Of a stretch of 64,000 nt of DNA, positions 38,141-48,461 are shown piece after piece. Origin of the DNA: Mycoplana azooxidifex. Lineage in GTDB: Bacteria; Pseudomonadota; Alphaproteobacteria; Rhizobiales; Rhizobiaceae. A program made the translations under genes and the position numbers. The notes under the pieces are model-generated. The model was given only the letters and a program-made list of their open reading frames with translations. It was not told where the DNA came from and did no database searches. Location of the stretch: positions 108,435 to 172,434 of the forward strand of contig NZ_JACIEE010000004.1 in the NCBI RefSeq assembly GCF_014196765.1. The letters are read 5' to 3'. Position 1 is the stretch's first letter. The number at the start of each line of letters is the position of its first letter.

Positions 38141-39055
38141 ATGCTTGACAAGATTCCCCTCGAAGCCTTCCGCGTCTTCGACGCCGCCTGCCGCCACATG
38201 AACTTCTCGCGCGCCGGCCGCGAGTTGCACATCACGCAGGCCGCCGTTAGCCGCCGCATCAAGGGGCTGGAAGGGCACCTCGGCGCCGACCTTTTCATCC
38301 GTCGCGGCAAGAACCTGGAGTTAACGCCGCCCGGAGAGCGGCTGTTCCAGCGCGTCCGCGCCACGCTGGACTATCTGGAGGAAAGCCTCGAGCCGTTCCG
38401 CACCGGTGCCGGGCAGACGATTTCGATCGCAGCCAGCGGCTCGGTCTCCCATCTCTGGCTCGGCCGGCGGCTGCGCGACTTCGGCAAGGCGAATGCCGGC
38501 CTGTCTATCCGCCTGCTCACCTCCGACAGCCCCTCCGACCTCGCCTCGGAAAATAACGACCTCGTCATCCTCTATTGCCTGGGCGAGCACCCCCGCTGGT
38601 CGCTGACCCCCCTTCTCGCCGAGGAACTGGCACCGGTCGCTGCCCCCGATTACCTGCGCAGCCGCCAGATCGACGATCCCGCAGCGTTGACGCCCGCGGA
38701 TCTCGCCCGCCTCGACCTGATCGACTATGACCGTTTCAATGCCAACTGGGTCTCCTTTCGCCAGTGGTTCGACAGGCTCGGCGTGCGCAGCGAGGCAAGA
38801 GCGGCGCAGCCGCGCTTCACGTTTTCGACCTACCTGATGGCGGTCGACGCCGCGATCCGCGGCGACGGCGTGGCGCTCGGCAGCCTCGGCCTCCTGCAGG
38901 AAGCGCTGGACGACGGCCGGCTGGTCACGCTCGGCACCAGGAGCCTCAGGACCGGCTACGGCTACTATCTCGGCCTGCCGCGCTTCCGGACCTCCCCGCA
39001 GGAAGTGCTCGACCTGCATGCCGCGCTGGCAGCGCCCGACGGAGCCGCTGCCTGA
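38141..39055 (+). CDS. LysR-family regulator (GcvA-like)
   Basis: A 304-residue LysR-type regulator. The DNA-binding part is LEAFRVFDAACRHMNFSRAG, then HITQAAVSRRIKGLEGHLGA, which is the GcvA/AmpR-like variant. The effector domain begins near residue 90 (ISIAASGSVSHLWLGRRLRD). It is divergent from the alcohol/aldehyde dehydrogenase and enolase-family genes with a clean dyad between, so it very likely controls them in response to the unknown substrate. Confidence 0.9.
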   Translation: MLDKIPLEAFRVFDAACRHMNFSRAGRELHITQAAVSRRIKGLEGHLGADLFIRRGKNLELTPPGERLFQRVRATLDYLEESLEPFRTGAGQTISIAASGSVSHLWLGRRLRDFGKANAGLSIRLLTSDSPSDLASENNDLVILYCLGEHPRWSLTPLLAEELAPVAAPDYLRSRQIDDPAALTPADLARLDLIDYDRFNANWVSFRQWFDRLGVRSEARAAQPRFTFSTYLMAVDAAIRGDGVALGSLGLLQEALDDGRLVTLGTRSLRTGYGYYLGLPRFRTSPQEVLDLHAALAAPDGAAA

Positions 39056-39196
39056 TCACACCCTCGTGCGGCCGCTCCGCTTGCCGGGCGCCGCATTGTG
39101 CCCTATCACCGGACGCCGGCAGTCCCGGCGCCACCGGCCGACCGGCCCGAACCGGTCCGGTGGACCTCGCAGCGCTCGGGCGACGTCATTGACCGC

Positions 39197-39997
39197 ATGG
39201 CGGACCAGAAGAAGGGCAGATCCGGCAAGATCCTGTTTGCGCTGCTGACGCTGGGCATCCTCTCTGCCATCGCGGCCACCGTGCTGCTCGCCAACGACTA
39301 CCGCAACCTGAACAGGGTTCTTCACCGCTTCGGCTATCCCCCTATCCAGTCGCAGCAGGCGGCAAGGGAGCCGCGCTCCTACGAGATCCGCGGCAACAGG
39401 ATCCCTCGGCCGCACGTCGAGATCCCCGAAAGGCTAGTCTCGCGCATCGTTCCGATGGAGACGAAGTTCACCCGCCCGCTGCGGCGCGATCCGCAGCAGT
39501 TGTGCGATGCGATCGAGACCGTCGGTTTCACCAGTGCCGGCTGGCAGGAGGGACTGGCCGGCGGCGGGTGGGAATGCACCTCTTTCCGCGAGTTTCCAAC
39601 CGCCGGCGACGGCGATGGCCCGAAGACCTCCGCCTACCTCTCCATCCGCGGCAACGACGAGGAACGGTTCAGCTCGTTTCGCATCAAGCTGAACCTCGAG
39701 AACGAGCAGAGCCGCGCCGCCATGACCGACGCCGTCATCGCCGCGATCGACGTTTTCCTCGAAAAACTGCGCTGGAGCGACGTGCCGGAGGTTTTCGCCG
39801 ACATCCGGGCGCTGAGGGAATTCAATATCGTCGTGTTCGGCAACCGCTTCCAGCTCAAGAAGGAATTCGGCGAGACGCCGCGCTACAACTTCACCGTCAC
39901 ACCGGACCGCACCCGGCCGAAGAACACATACCTGCCGGACTACTTCAATCGTGACCAGTGGCTGCCGATGCCGGAGCACCCGATGACCGCACGGTAG
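39197..39997 (+). CDS. Membrane-anchored protein of unknown function
   Basis: A 266-residue protein I cannot assign. A short basic tail (MADQKKGRSGK) precedes one hydrophobic helix (about residues 12-32), so it is probably anchored with most of the chain in the periplasm. The rest has PRDPQQLCD-like and GWECTSFREF segments, with cysteines in LCDAIETVGF and WECTSF that might pair, and a C-terminal FGETPRYNFTVTPDRTRP. It resembles uncharacterised proteins conserved in Rhizobiaceae (possibly the family DUF6030). The start is uncertain: an in-frame ATG at 39098 would add 33 residues but reads as intergenic sequence. Confidence 0.6.
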   Translation: MADQKKGRSGKILFALLTLGILSAIAATVLLANDYRNLNRVLHRFGYPPIQSQQAAREPRSYEIRGNRIPRPHVEIPERLVSRIVPMETKFTRPLRRDPQQLCDAIETVGFTSAGWQEGLAGGGWECTSFREFPTAGDGDGPKTSAYLSIRGNDEERFSSFRIKLNLENEQSRAAMTDAVIAAIDVFLEKLRWSDVPEVFADIRALREFNIVVFGNRFQLKKEFGETPRYNFTVTPDRTRPKNTYLPDYFNRDQWLPMPEHPMTAR

Positions 39998-40060
39998 GAA
40001 CGGCGAACGCCGGAACGAAAACGCGTTCTCCGAAGCAGCGTCATGCTCTAAGCTGCGAGG

Positions 40061-40819
40061 ATGCAACCTTCGTCATACCGCATCGTCGAAATCCCGGTCC
40101 GCCATCGCGCCAGGCGCCGGCTGCACCTTGAGGGAACGCCGCCTGCCCTCTATGCCGTAGGCGACATCCACGGCTGCTACGACCAGATGATCGAGGCGGA
40201 GGAGCGCATCCGCAAGGACGCGGCCCGGCGCTCGGGCGGACAGGCGCTGGTCGTTTATCTCGGCGACTATGTCGATCGCGGCCCGCAATCGGCCGCCGTG
40301 CTGGAGCACCTGACAAAGCCCCACGACGACGGCCTCGCCCGGATTGCCCTTTGTGGCAATCACGACGATACGTTCCTGAACTTCCTGCGCGATCCGTCCG
40401 GCTGGATGTACTGGCTCGGACCGAACTTCGGCGGCGCGGTGACGCTTGAATCCTATGGCATCGATCCGGAGGAGGCCCTGTGGCGCGACGGCGCTGGGCT
40501 CATGCGCGCGGTCCCGCAGGCGCACCAGTCGTTCCTGGCCACCCTTCCGGTCTTCCTGCATGTCGGGAACTATCTCTTCGTCCATGCCGGCATAAGGCCC
40601 GCCGTGGCCCTTCACGACCAGGAGGACGAAGACCTCATCTGGATCCGGGAGCCGTTTTTGACCGAGGGGCCGGGGCTGCCGCTGATCGTGGTGCATGGGC
40701 ACACGCCGTGCGCGGAGCCGGAGCTCGCACCCGGCCGCATCGGCATCGACACCGGCTGCTTCGCCACCGGCCGCCTGACCGTGCTCCGGGTCGACGCGAC
40801 GGGGGCGCGGTTCGTCTGA
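40061..40819 (+). CDS. Metallophosphoesterase (serine/threonine phosphatase-like)
   Basis: A 252-residue calcineurin-type phosphatase. The metal-binding motifs occur in order: GDIHGCYDQM (about residues 32-41), LGDYVDRGPQS (about 67-77), CGNHDDTFL (about 99-107), and a later VHAGIRP and VHGHTP. These are the PPP-family signatures also seen in bacterial phage-type and diadenosine tetraphosphate phosphatases, so it might dephosphorylate proteins or cleave ApppA-type nucleotides. It is a single gene convergent with manC, sharing a hairpin at its stop. Confidence 0.88.
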   Translation: MQPSSYRIVEIPVRHRARRRLHLEGTPPALYAVGDIHGCYDQMIEAEERIRKDAARRSGGQALVVYLGDYVDRGPQSAAVLEHLTKPHDDGLARIALCGNHDDTFLNFLRDPSGWMYWLGPNFGGAVTLESYGIDPEEALWRDGAGLMRAVPQAHQSFLATLPVFLHVGNYLFVHAGIRPAVALHDQEDEDLIWIREPFLTEGPGLPLIVVHGHTPCAEPELAPGRIGIDTGCFATGRLTVLRVDATGARFV

Positions 40820-40830
40820 ACGCCCCCGTC
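40798..40830. terminator. Hairpin between the convergent phosphatase and manC genes
   Basis: Perfect 10-base arms GACGGGGGCG (40798-40807) and CGCCCCCGTC (40821-40830) flank a 13-base loop that contains the phosphatase stop codon. No T run follows in either direction, so this is a possible bidirectional transcript end and not a classical terminator. Confidence 0.45.
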
Positions 40831-40838
40831 CGGATGGG

Positions 40839-42266
40839 CTATTCCCGCCCGAATTCGTCCTCGATGCGGATGATGTCGTCCTCGCCCAGGTAGGATCCGG
40901 TCTGCACCTCGATCAGCTCGAGCAGGATCTTGCCGGGGTTGGCCAGCCGATGCAGTTCGCCCTGCGGGATATAGACCGATTCGTTCTCGCGCAGCGGGAT
41001 CACGCGCTCGCCTACGGTCACCTCGGCCGTGCCGCGCACGACGATCCAGTGCTCCGAACGATGGTGGTGCTTCTGCAGCGACAGCCTGCGCCCCGGCTTG
41101 ACGAACAGCCGCTTCACCTGGAAGCGATCGCCGTTCAGCACGGACGTATAGCCGCCCCATGGGCGATAGGAGGTGCGATGGGTTTCGGTCAGCGGTGCGG
41201 TCGCCTTCTTCGAGGCGAGGAACTTGACCAGCTTGCCGACGTTCTGGCTGTCCTCCATCCGCCCGACATAGACCGCGTCCTCGCTGGCAATCACGGCGAT
41301 GTCGGAAAGCCCCTGAACGGCCACATGGATGTCCTTCGACAGCACCAGCGAGTTGCGGGTGTCGAGCAGCGTCGTGCGACCGTCGGCGACATTGCCATCG
41401 TCATCCTGCGCGCCGAGCTTCCAGACCGAATCCCAGCTGCCGAGGTCCGACCACTCGATCGGCGAGGGTACAACGGCGGCCATCGGCGTCTTCTCGAAAA
41501 TCGCGTAGTCGATCGAAATATCCGGCGCCTTGGAGAAGGCATCCTCGTCCAGCCTCACGAAATCCAGGTCGTCCTTCGATGCCGACACCGCCTGCGTCGC
41601 TGCGTCCATGACATCGGGCGCAAGCTGCCGCAACTCCTGCAGGAAGAGCCCGACCGGGAGCATGAACATCCCGGAGTTCCAGAGATAGCCGCCTTCGGCG
41701 ATCAGCCGCTCGGCCTTCTCCTGGTCCGGCTTTTCGATGAAACGCTTGACGGTGAAGGCGCCGCCGCCGAGTTCCTCGCCCTTCTCGATATAGCCGTATC
41801 CGGTTGCAGGCTCCGTCGGCGTGATCCCGAAGGTCACGAGCCGCCCCTTCGCCGCGGCGTCGCGCGCGCGGGCCACGCTGCCGAAGTAGACCTCGTTCTC
41901 GACGATCTCGTGGTCGGAGGCCAGCACCTGCATGATCGCGTCCTCGCCGAAGTCCCGCGCCACGATCAGCGCTGCCACCGCAAGCGCCGGCGCGGTGTTG
42001 CGCGCCACGGGCTCCAGCAGGATCTTGGCGAGCGGCCGGTCGATAAGCCGAGCCTGCTCGGCGACGAGGAAGCGGAATTCCGCATTGGTCAGGATGATCG
42101 GAGCCTCATACAGCTCCTCGTTGCCGACCCGCTCGAGCGTGCGCTGGAACAGCGTCTTCTTGCCCATCAGGTCCATGAACTGCTTCGGAGCCGTCGAACG
42201 CGAGAGGGGCCACAGACGCGTACCCTTTCCGCCCGCCATGATGACGGGGATGATTTTCTGAGACAT
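40839..42266 (-). CDS. manC: Bifunctional mannose-1-phosphate guanylyltransferase/mannose-6-phosphate isomerase
   Basis: A 475-residue type II enzyme making GDP-mannose for surface polysaccharides. The N-terminal nucleotidyltransferase domain (to about 350) has the pyrophosphorylase signature MAGGKGTRLWPLSRSTAPKQ, FIEKPDQEKAERLI and WSDLGSWDSVW. The C-terminal cupin isomerase domain has RPWGGYTSVLNGDRFQVKRL, the metal-binding HHHRSEHWIVVRGTAEVTVG and YIPQGELHRLANPG. Length is exactly that of AlgA/ManC/XanB proteins. No polysaccharide gene is next to it, so it appears to be a free-standing housekeeping copy. Confidence 0.94.
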   Translation of the reverse strand: MSQKIIPVIMAGGKGTRLWPLSRSTAPKQFMDLMGKKTLFQRTLERVGNEELYEAPIILTNAEFRFLVAEQARLIDRPLAKILLEPVARNTAPALAVAALIVARDFGEDAIMQVLASDHEIVENEVYFGSVARARDAAAKGRLVTFGITPTEPATGYGYIEKGEELGGGAFTVKRFIEKPDQEKAERLIAEGGYLWNSGMFMLPVGLFLQELRQLAPDVMDAATQAVSASKDDLDFVRLDEDAFSKAPDISIDYAIFEKTPMAAVVPSPIEWSDLGSWDSVWKLGAQDDDGNVADGRTTLLDTRNSLVLSKDIHVAVQGLSDIAVIASEDAVYVGRMEDSQNVGKLVKFLASKKATAPLTETHRTSYRPWGGYTSVLNGDRFQVKRLFVKPGRRLSLQKHHHRSEHWIVVRGTAEVTVGERVIPLRENESVYIPQGELHRLANPGKILLELIEVQTGSYLGEDDIIRIEDEFGRE

Positions 42267-42421
42267 CGATCCTCATTCCATAACGCATAAAGGGCCGGCA
42301 TTAACGGCACCGGCCGCCATTGAAGCAGTAAACTGCCTCGCTTTAAAGCAAATAGTCCCGCCGCGCGGACCTACTTAGCCATGTAGTTAAAGCAGGTTCG
42401 GCCATGGCAGTTCCACCATTT

Positions 42422-42449
42422 CAACAAAAAACCCCGCCGGAGCGGGGTT
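42422..42449 (-). terminator. Terminator of the atp operon
   Basis: Read on the minus strand, AACCCCGC (42442-42449 complement) pairs with GCGGGGTT around a four-base loop and is followed by a TTTTTGTTG run. It lies about 20 bases after the atpC stop. Confidence 0.85.
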
Positions 42450-42470
42450 CTGATCGGTCTACTCAGCCTT

Positions 42471-42878
42471 TCAGGCGGGCAGGATAGTGCCCTGGACCGT
42501 GCCGAGTTGGGCGATGTAGCGCTCGATGCCGGCGCGATGCTCGTCGTTCGGCGCCGCCTCGAGTTCGCCGCGGGCAACCTCGATCCGCTTGGCGATGTCG
42601 TCGCGGCTGATCTCGTCGATATGGACGGCCGATTCCGCCAGCAGCGTGCAACCGGTCGGCAGAATGTCGGCAAAACCGCCGAACACCACATAGCGATCCG
42701 TCTTGCCGTCGGCGAACGTCACCGTCACGACGCCGGGCTGGATCGTCGTCATCGTCGGCGCGTGGTTGGCCATGACGGTCATCTCGCCTTCCGAGGCCGG
42801 AATGACGACCGCGGTCACGCTGCCGGAAAGCAGCAGCCGCTCGGGGGAAACGAGTTCAAAGTTGAAACTGTCGGCCAT
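42471..42878 (-). CDS. atpC: ATP synthase epsilon subunit
   Basis: A 135-residue central-stalk subunit of F1. The N-terminal beta-sandwich shows FELVSPERLLLSG, VIPASEGEMTVMANHAPTM and the GG near FGGFADI. The C-terminal part (about residue 85 on) is helical, RDDIAKRIEVARGELEAA, as in alphaproteobacteria. It is the last gene of atpHAGDC and is followed by a terminator. A start two codons upstream (42884) is equally possible. Confidence 0.95.
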   Translation of the reverse strand: MADSFNFELVSPERLLLSGSVTAVVIPASEGEMTVMANHAPTMTTIQPGVVTVTFADGKTDRYVVFGGFADILPTGCTLLAESAVHIDEISRDDIAKRIEVARGELEAAPNDEHRAGIERYIAQLGTVQGTILPA

Positions 42879-42951
42879 GACCATTCACTTCTACTGATTT
42901 CATCAGGTCAGGAACGGACGCCCGCCAAGCAGGCGTCCGGGACTGTCGGGA

Positions 42952-45464
<2,513 letters not shown>

Positions 45465-45492
45465 CCGTTTTCCGTCCTAGAATGGAGCCCGC

Positions 45493-47022
45493 TCAGGCAA
45501 AGGATTTGGCGAAGGCGTCAAGAGCAGCCTTGAGCTTGCCCTTGGTGTCGTCGCTGATGGCCTTGTCCGTGCGGATCGTGTCGAGGATGCCCTTGCCTTC
45601 CGTACGCATGTAGGAAAGCAGACCCTGTTCGAACTTGCCGACCTGTGCGACCGGCAGCTTGTCGAGGTAGCCGTTGACGCCGGCGAAAATCACGGCGACC
45701 TGCTCTTCCGTCTTCAGCGGCGAGAACTGCGGCTGCTTCAGGAGTTCGGTCAGGCGTGCACCACGGTTCAGCAGGCGCTGCGTCGCAGCGTCGAGGTCCG
45801 AACCGAACTGGGCGAAGGCGGCCATTTCGCGATACTGGGCGAGTTCGCCCTTGATCGAGCCGGCAACCTGCTTCATCGCCTTGATCTGTGCAGAGGAACC
45901 CACGCGGGAAACCGACAGACCGACGTTCACGGCCGGGCGGATGCCCTGGTAGAACAGGTCGGTTTCAAGGAAGATCTGGCCGTCGGTGATCGAGATCACG
46001 TTGGTCGGGATGAACGCAGAAACGTCGTTGCCCTGGGTCTCGATGACCGGCAGCGCCGTCAGCGAACCAGCGCCCATCTCGTCGTTCAGCTTTGCAGCGC
46101 GCTCGAGTAGACGGGAGTGCAGGTAGAAGACGTCGCCCGGATAGGCTTCGCGGCCCGGCGGGCGGCGCAGCAGCAGCGACATCTGGCGGTAGGCAACAGC
46201 CTGCTTGGAAAGGTCGTCGTAGCCGATCAGGGCATGCTTGCCGTTGTCGCGGAAGTATTCGCCCATCGCGCAACCGGCGAACGGAGCGAGGTACTGCATC
46301 GGCGCCGGATCGGAAGCGGTCGCAGCGACGATGATCGAGTACTGCAGCGCGCCGCGCTCTTCGAGCACCTTCACGAACTGGGCGACCGTCGAACGCTTCT
46401 GGCCGATGGCGACGTAGACGCAGTACAGCTTCTCGCTGTCCGGACCGTTGTCGTGAATGGCCTTCTGGTTCAGGATCGTGTCGAGAATGATCGCGGTTTT
46501 GCCGGTCTGGCGGTCGCCGATGACCAGCTCGCGCTGGCCGCGGCCGACCGGGATCAGCGCATCGATGGCCTTGAGGCCGGTCGACATCGGCTCGTGAACC
46601 GACTTGCGCGGAATGATGCCCGGAGCCTTGATGTCGACGCGCGAACGCTGCTTGGCATTGATCGGGCCCTTGCCGTCGATCGGGTTGCCGAGCGCGTCGA
46701 CGACGCGGCCGAGCAGTTCCGGACCGACCGGGACGTCCACGATGGCGCCGGTCCGCTTGACGGTGTCGCCTTCCTTGATGTCACGGTCCGAACCGAAGAT
46801 AACGACACCGACGTTGTCGCTTTCCAGGTTCAGCGCCATGCCGCGAATTCCGCCCGGGAACTCGACCATTTCGCCGGCCTGGACGTTGTCGAGGCCGTAG
46901 ACACGGGCGATACCGTCACCGACGGAAAGCACCTGGCCGACTTCCGAGACTTCCGCCTCTTTGCCGAAGTTTTTGATCTGATCTTTAAGAATTGCGGAGA
47001 TTTCCGCGGCGCGGATATCCAT
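45493..47022 (-). CDS. atpA: ATP synthase alpha subunit
   Basis: A 509-residue non-catalytic nucleotide-binding F1 subunit. It begins with [20 protein letters not shown], carries the P-loop [10 protein letters not shown], and includes [20 protein letters not shown] with LLERAAKL and the arginine-finger region in [16 protein letters not shown]. Length is normal. Its start overlaps the atpH stop by one base (TGATG), so the two are coupled. Confidence 0.97.
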   Translation of the reverse strand: MDIRAAEISAILKDQIKNFGKEAEVSEVGQVLSVGDGIARVYGLDNVQAGEMVEFPGGIRGMALNLESDNVGVVIFGSDRDIKEGDTVKRTGAIVDVPVGPELLGRVVDALGNPIDGKGPINAKQRSRVDIKAPGIIPRKSVHEPMSTGLKAIDALIPVGRGQRELVIGDRQTGKTAIILDTILNQKAIHDNGPDSEKLYCVYVAIGQKRSTVAQFVKVLEERGALQYSIIVAATASDPAPMQYLAPFAGCAMGEYFRDNGKHALIGYDDLSKQAVAYRQMSLLLRRPPGREAYPGDVFYLHSRLLERAAKLNDEMGAGSLTALPVIETQGNDVSAFIPTNVISITDGQIFLETDLFYQGIRPAVNVGLSVSRVGSSAQIKAMKQVAGSIKGELAQYREMAAFAQFGSDLDAATQRLLNRGARLTELLKQPQFSPLKTEEQVAVIFAGVNGYLDKLPVAQVGKFEQGLLSYMRTEGKGILDTIRTDKAISDDTKGKLKAALDAFAKSFA

Positions 47023-47588
47023 CAGCCGACCTCTTTCAGTGCAAGCTTAAGGGTAGAGAGTTTGGTGCGAAGGGAGGTGTCGATCTGGCGGGACCCGACC
47101 TTGACGATCAGACCACCGAGAATGGACGGGTCGACGGTGACGGCGATCGCCACGTCTTTGCCGGTGACGCCCTTGAGCGCCGCCTTCAATTCGGACTCCT
47201 GCGCGGCGGTCAACGCGTGCGCGGAGGTTATTTCGGCCGTGATCTCGCCACGCTGGCGGGCGGCGATCACGCGGTAGGCCTTGATCATCCCCGGCACGGC
47301 GAAGAGCCGGCGGTTGGATGCCACGACCTTGAGGAAGTTTGTGACGAGACCGGAGAAGCCGGCCTTGGCGACGATCGCGGCAACGGCCTTCGCCTGCTCT
47401 TCGGCGGAGAAGACGGGGCTCTGGATCAGGCGCTTGAGATCGGCACTGTCGTCGATCATCGCCTGGAAGCGGGCGAGATCGGAACCCACGGCATCGACGC
47501 TCTTGGCTTCGAGCGCCAGCTCGAAAAGCGACGACGCGTATCTTTCTGCAACACCGGAAATAAGCTGGGATGTGTCTGCCACGGGCAC
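47022..47588 (-). CDS. atpH: ATP synthase delta subunit
   Basis: A 188-residue OSCP-type subunit that joins F1 to the peripheral stalk. The N-terminal helical bundle is [20 protein letters not shown], followed by [18 protein letters not shown]. The C-terminal part carries the family signature as [20 protein letters not shown]. It is the first gene of the operon. As usual in alphaproteobacteria, the membrane F0 genes (atpBEF) are not part of this operon and are not in the window. Confidence 0.95.
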   Translation of the reverse strand: MPVADTSQLISGVAERYASSLFELALEAKSVDAVGSDLARFQAMIDDSADLKRLIQSPVFSAEEQAKAVAAIVAKAGFSGLVTNFLKVVASNRRLFAVPGMIKAYRVIAARQRGEITAEITSAHALTAAQESELKAALKGVTGKDVAIAVTVDPSILGGLIVKVGSRQIDTSLRTKLSTLKLALKEVG

Positions 47589-47849
47589 AAGCTTCTCTTA
47601 TTTTCATCCAGAGCAGCAGCTTGCGGAATGACCGTAAACCTAACACCCTGAATTCGTTGCGATTATCTTCAGCGCTCGCAAGCTTGGACGCCCGCTTTTT
47701 CTGAAATTCGCGGTTCGTCTAGCATAGGAACTTCGGACTCGCAACACGCGGCGGCACAGGAATCCTTGATAAGTGGGGCACCCTTGGCCCGAATTTTGGC
47801 AAAAATGAATCCGTCCCGGTGAAAGCTGCCCCCGGAAGCGGAAAAAGCC
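47589..47849. promoter_or_regulatory. Leader and promoter region of the atp operon
   Basis: A 261-base non-coding stretch upstream of atpH on the minus strand. It must hold the atp promoter, but I see no confident -35/-10 pair. A frame of 68 codons (47669-47875) exists but overlaps the preceding gene's end, lacks a ribosome site and reads as random sequence. Confidence 0.35.
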
Positions 47850-48233
47850 TCAGACAAAACCGAAAACATAGGCAAGCGGCAGCAGCGACAGGGCGAGCTG
47901 CATCACGAGAAGCCCCAGGCTCCTGAGCGTGAACGAGGCGTCCGACATCATCGAGAGGATGCGGCCGAAGGAAGCGAGCGCGAAGGCGGATCCGATTGCG
48001 AGATAGGCCCAGTCCTGCGCGACCATCACGGCACAGAGCGCCAGCCCCGCATGGAAGCCGCCAAGCGACCGGGCGGCGGCGTAGCCTTCGTTGCTGCTGT
48101 CGCGCAACTGGAGGCCGTTCACCTTCAACGAAAACCGCGGTGCGAACAGCCCGACGAGCCCGAGCAGGCAGGCGGCGAGCGCCGCGCAGAAGGCCAGGAG
48201 TTCGCCCGTATCGGTCGGAATGTAGAACTCCAT
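47850..48233 (-). CDS. Small integral membrane protein (possibly DUF4345)
   Basis: A 127-residue protein with four predicted helices (about residues 9-29, 53-73, 76-94, 104-125). It starts MEFYIPTDTGELLAFCAALA and has APRFSLKVNGL, then ARSLGGFHAGLALCAVMVAQ and SFGRILSMMSD. The layout fits small four-helix proteins of unknown function common in rhizobia, which I tentatively place in DUF4345. The start at 48233 has GGGGGAG seven bases upstream. It lies between priA and the atp operon on the same strand; nothing suggests a role in ATP synthase. Confidence 0.7.
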   Translation of the reverse strand: MEFYIPTDTGELLAFCAALAACLLGLVGLFAPRFSLKVNGLQLRDSSNEGYAAARSLGGFHAGLALCAVMVAQDWAYLAIGSAFALASFGRILSMMSDASFTLRSLGLLVMQLALSLLPLAYVFGFV

Positions 48234-48461
48234 GAACGCTCCCCCGGCACTGCCTGATCCGACTGCCTTATGGCACACTCGCACGCCGCACGGAATCCGT
48301 CGGCCGCGGTTTTTACACGCGCCGGGCGCATCTCCCGACGGACGAGGTGGGAAGGCGATCGACCGAGAAGCCGCTGCCGCCCCTTGCCGACACCTGCGAC
48401 AAAGTGACACCGAGGCACCCGGAAGATCCTTGCCGAACGTCCGGTGACCGATTTGCCAGGG

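Noticed and set aside
47669-47875. A 68-codon minus-strand frame in the atp leader
   Set aside because: No ribosome site, it overlaps the end of the preceding gene, and the translation does not look like a protein; a leader peptide cannot be excluded but is unsupported.
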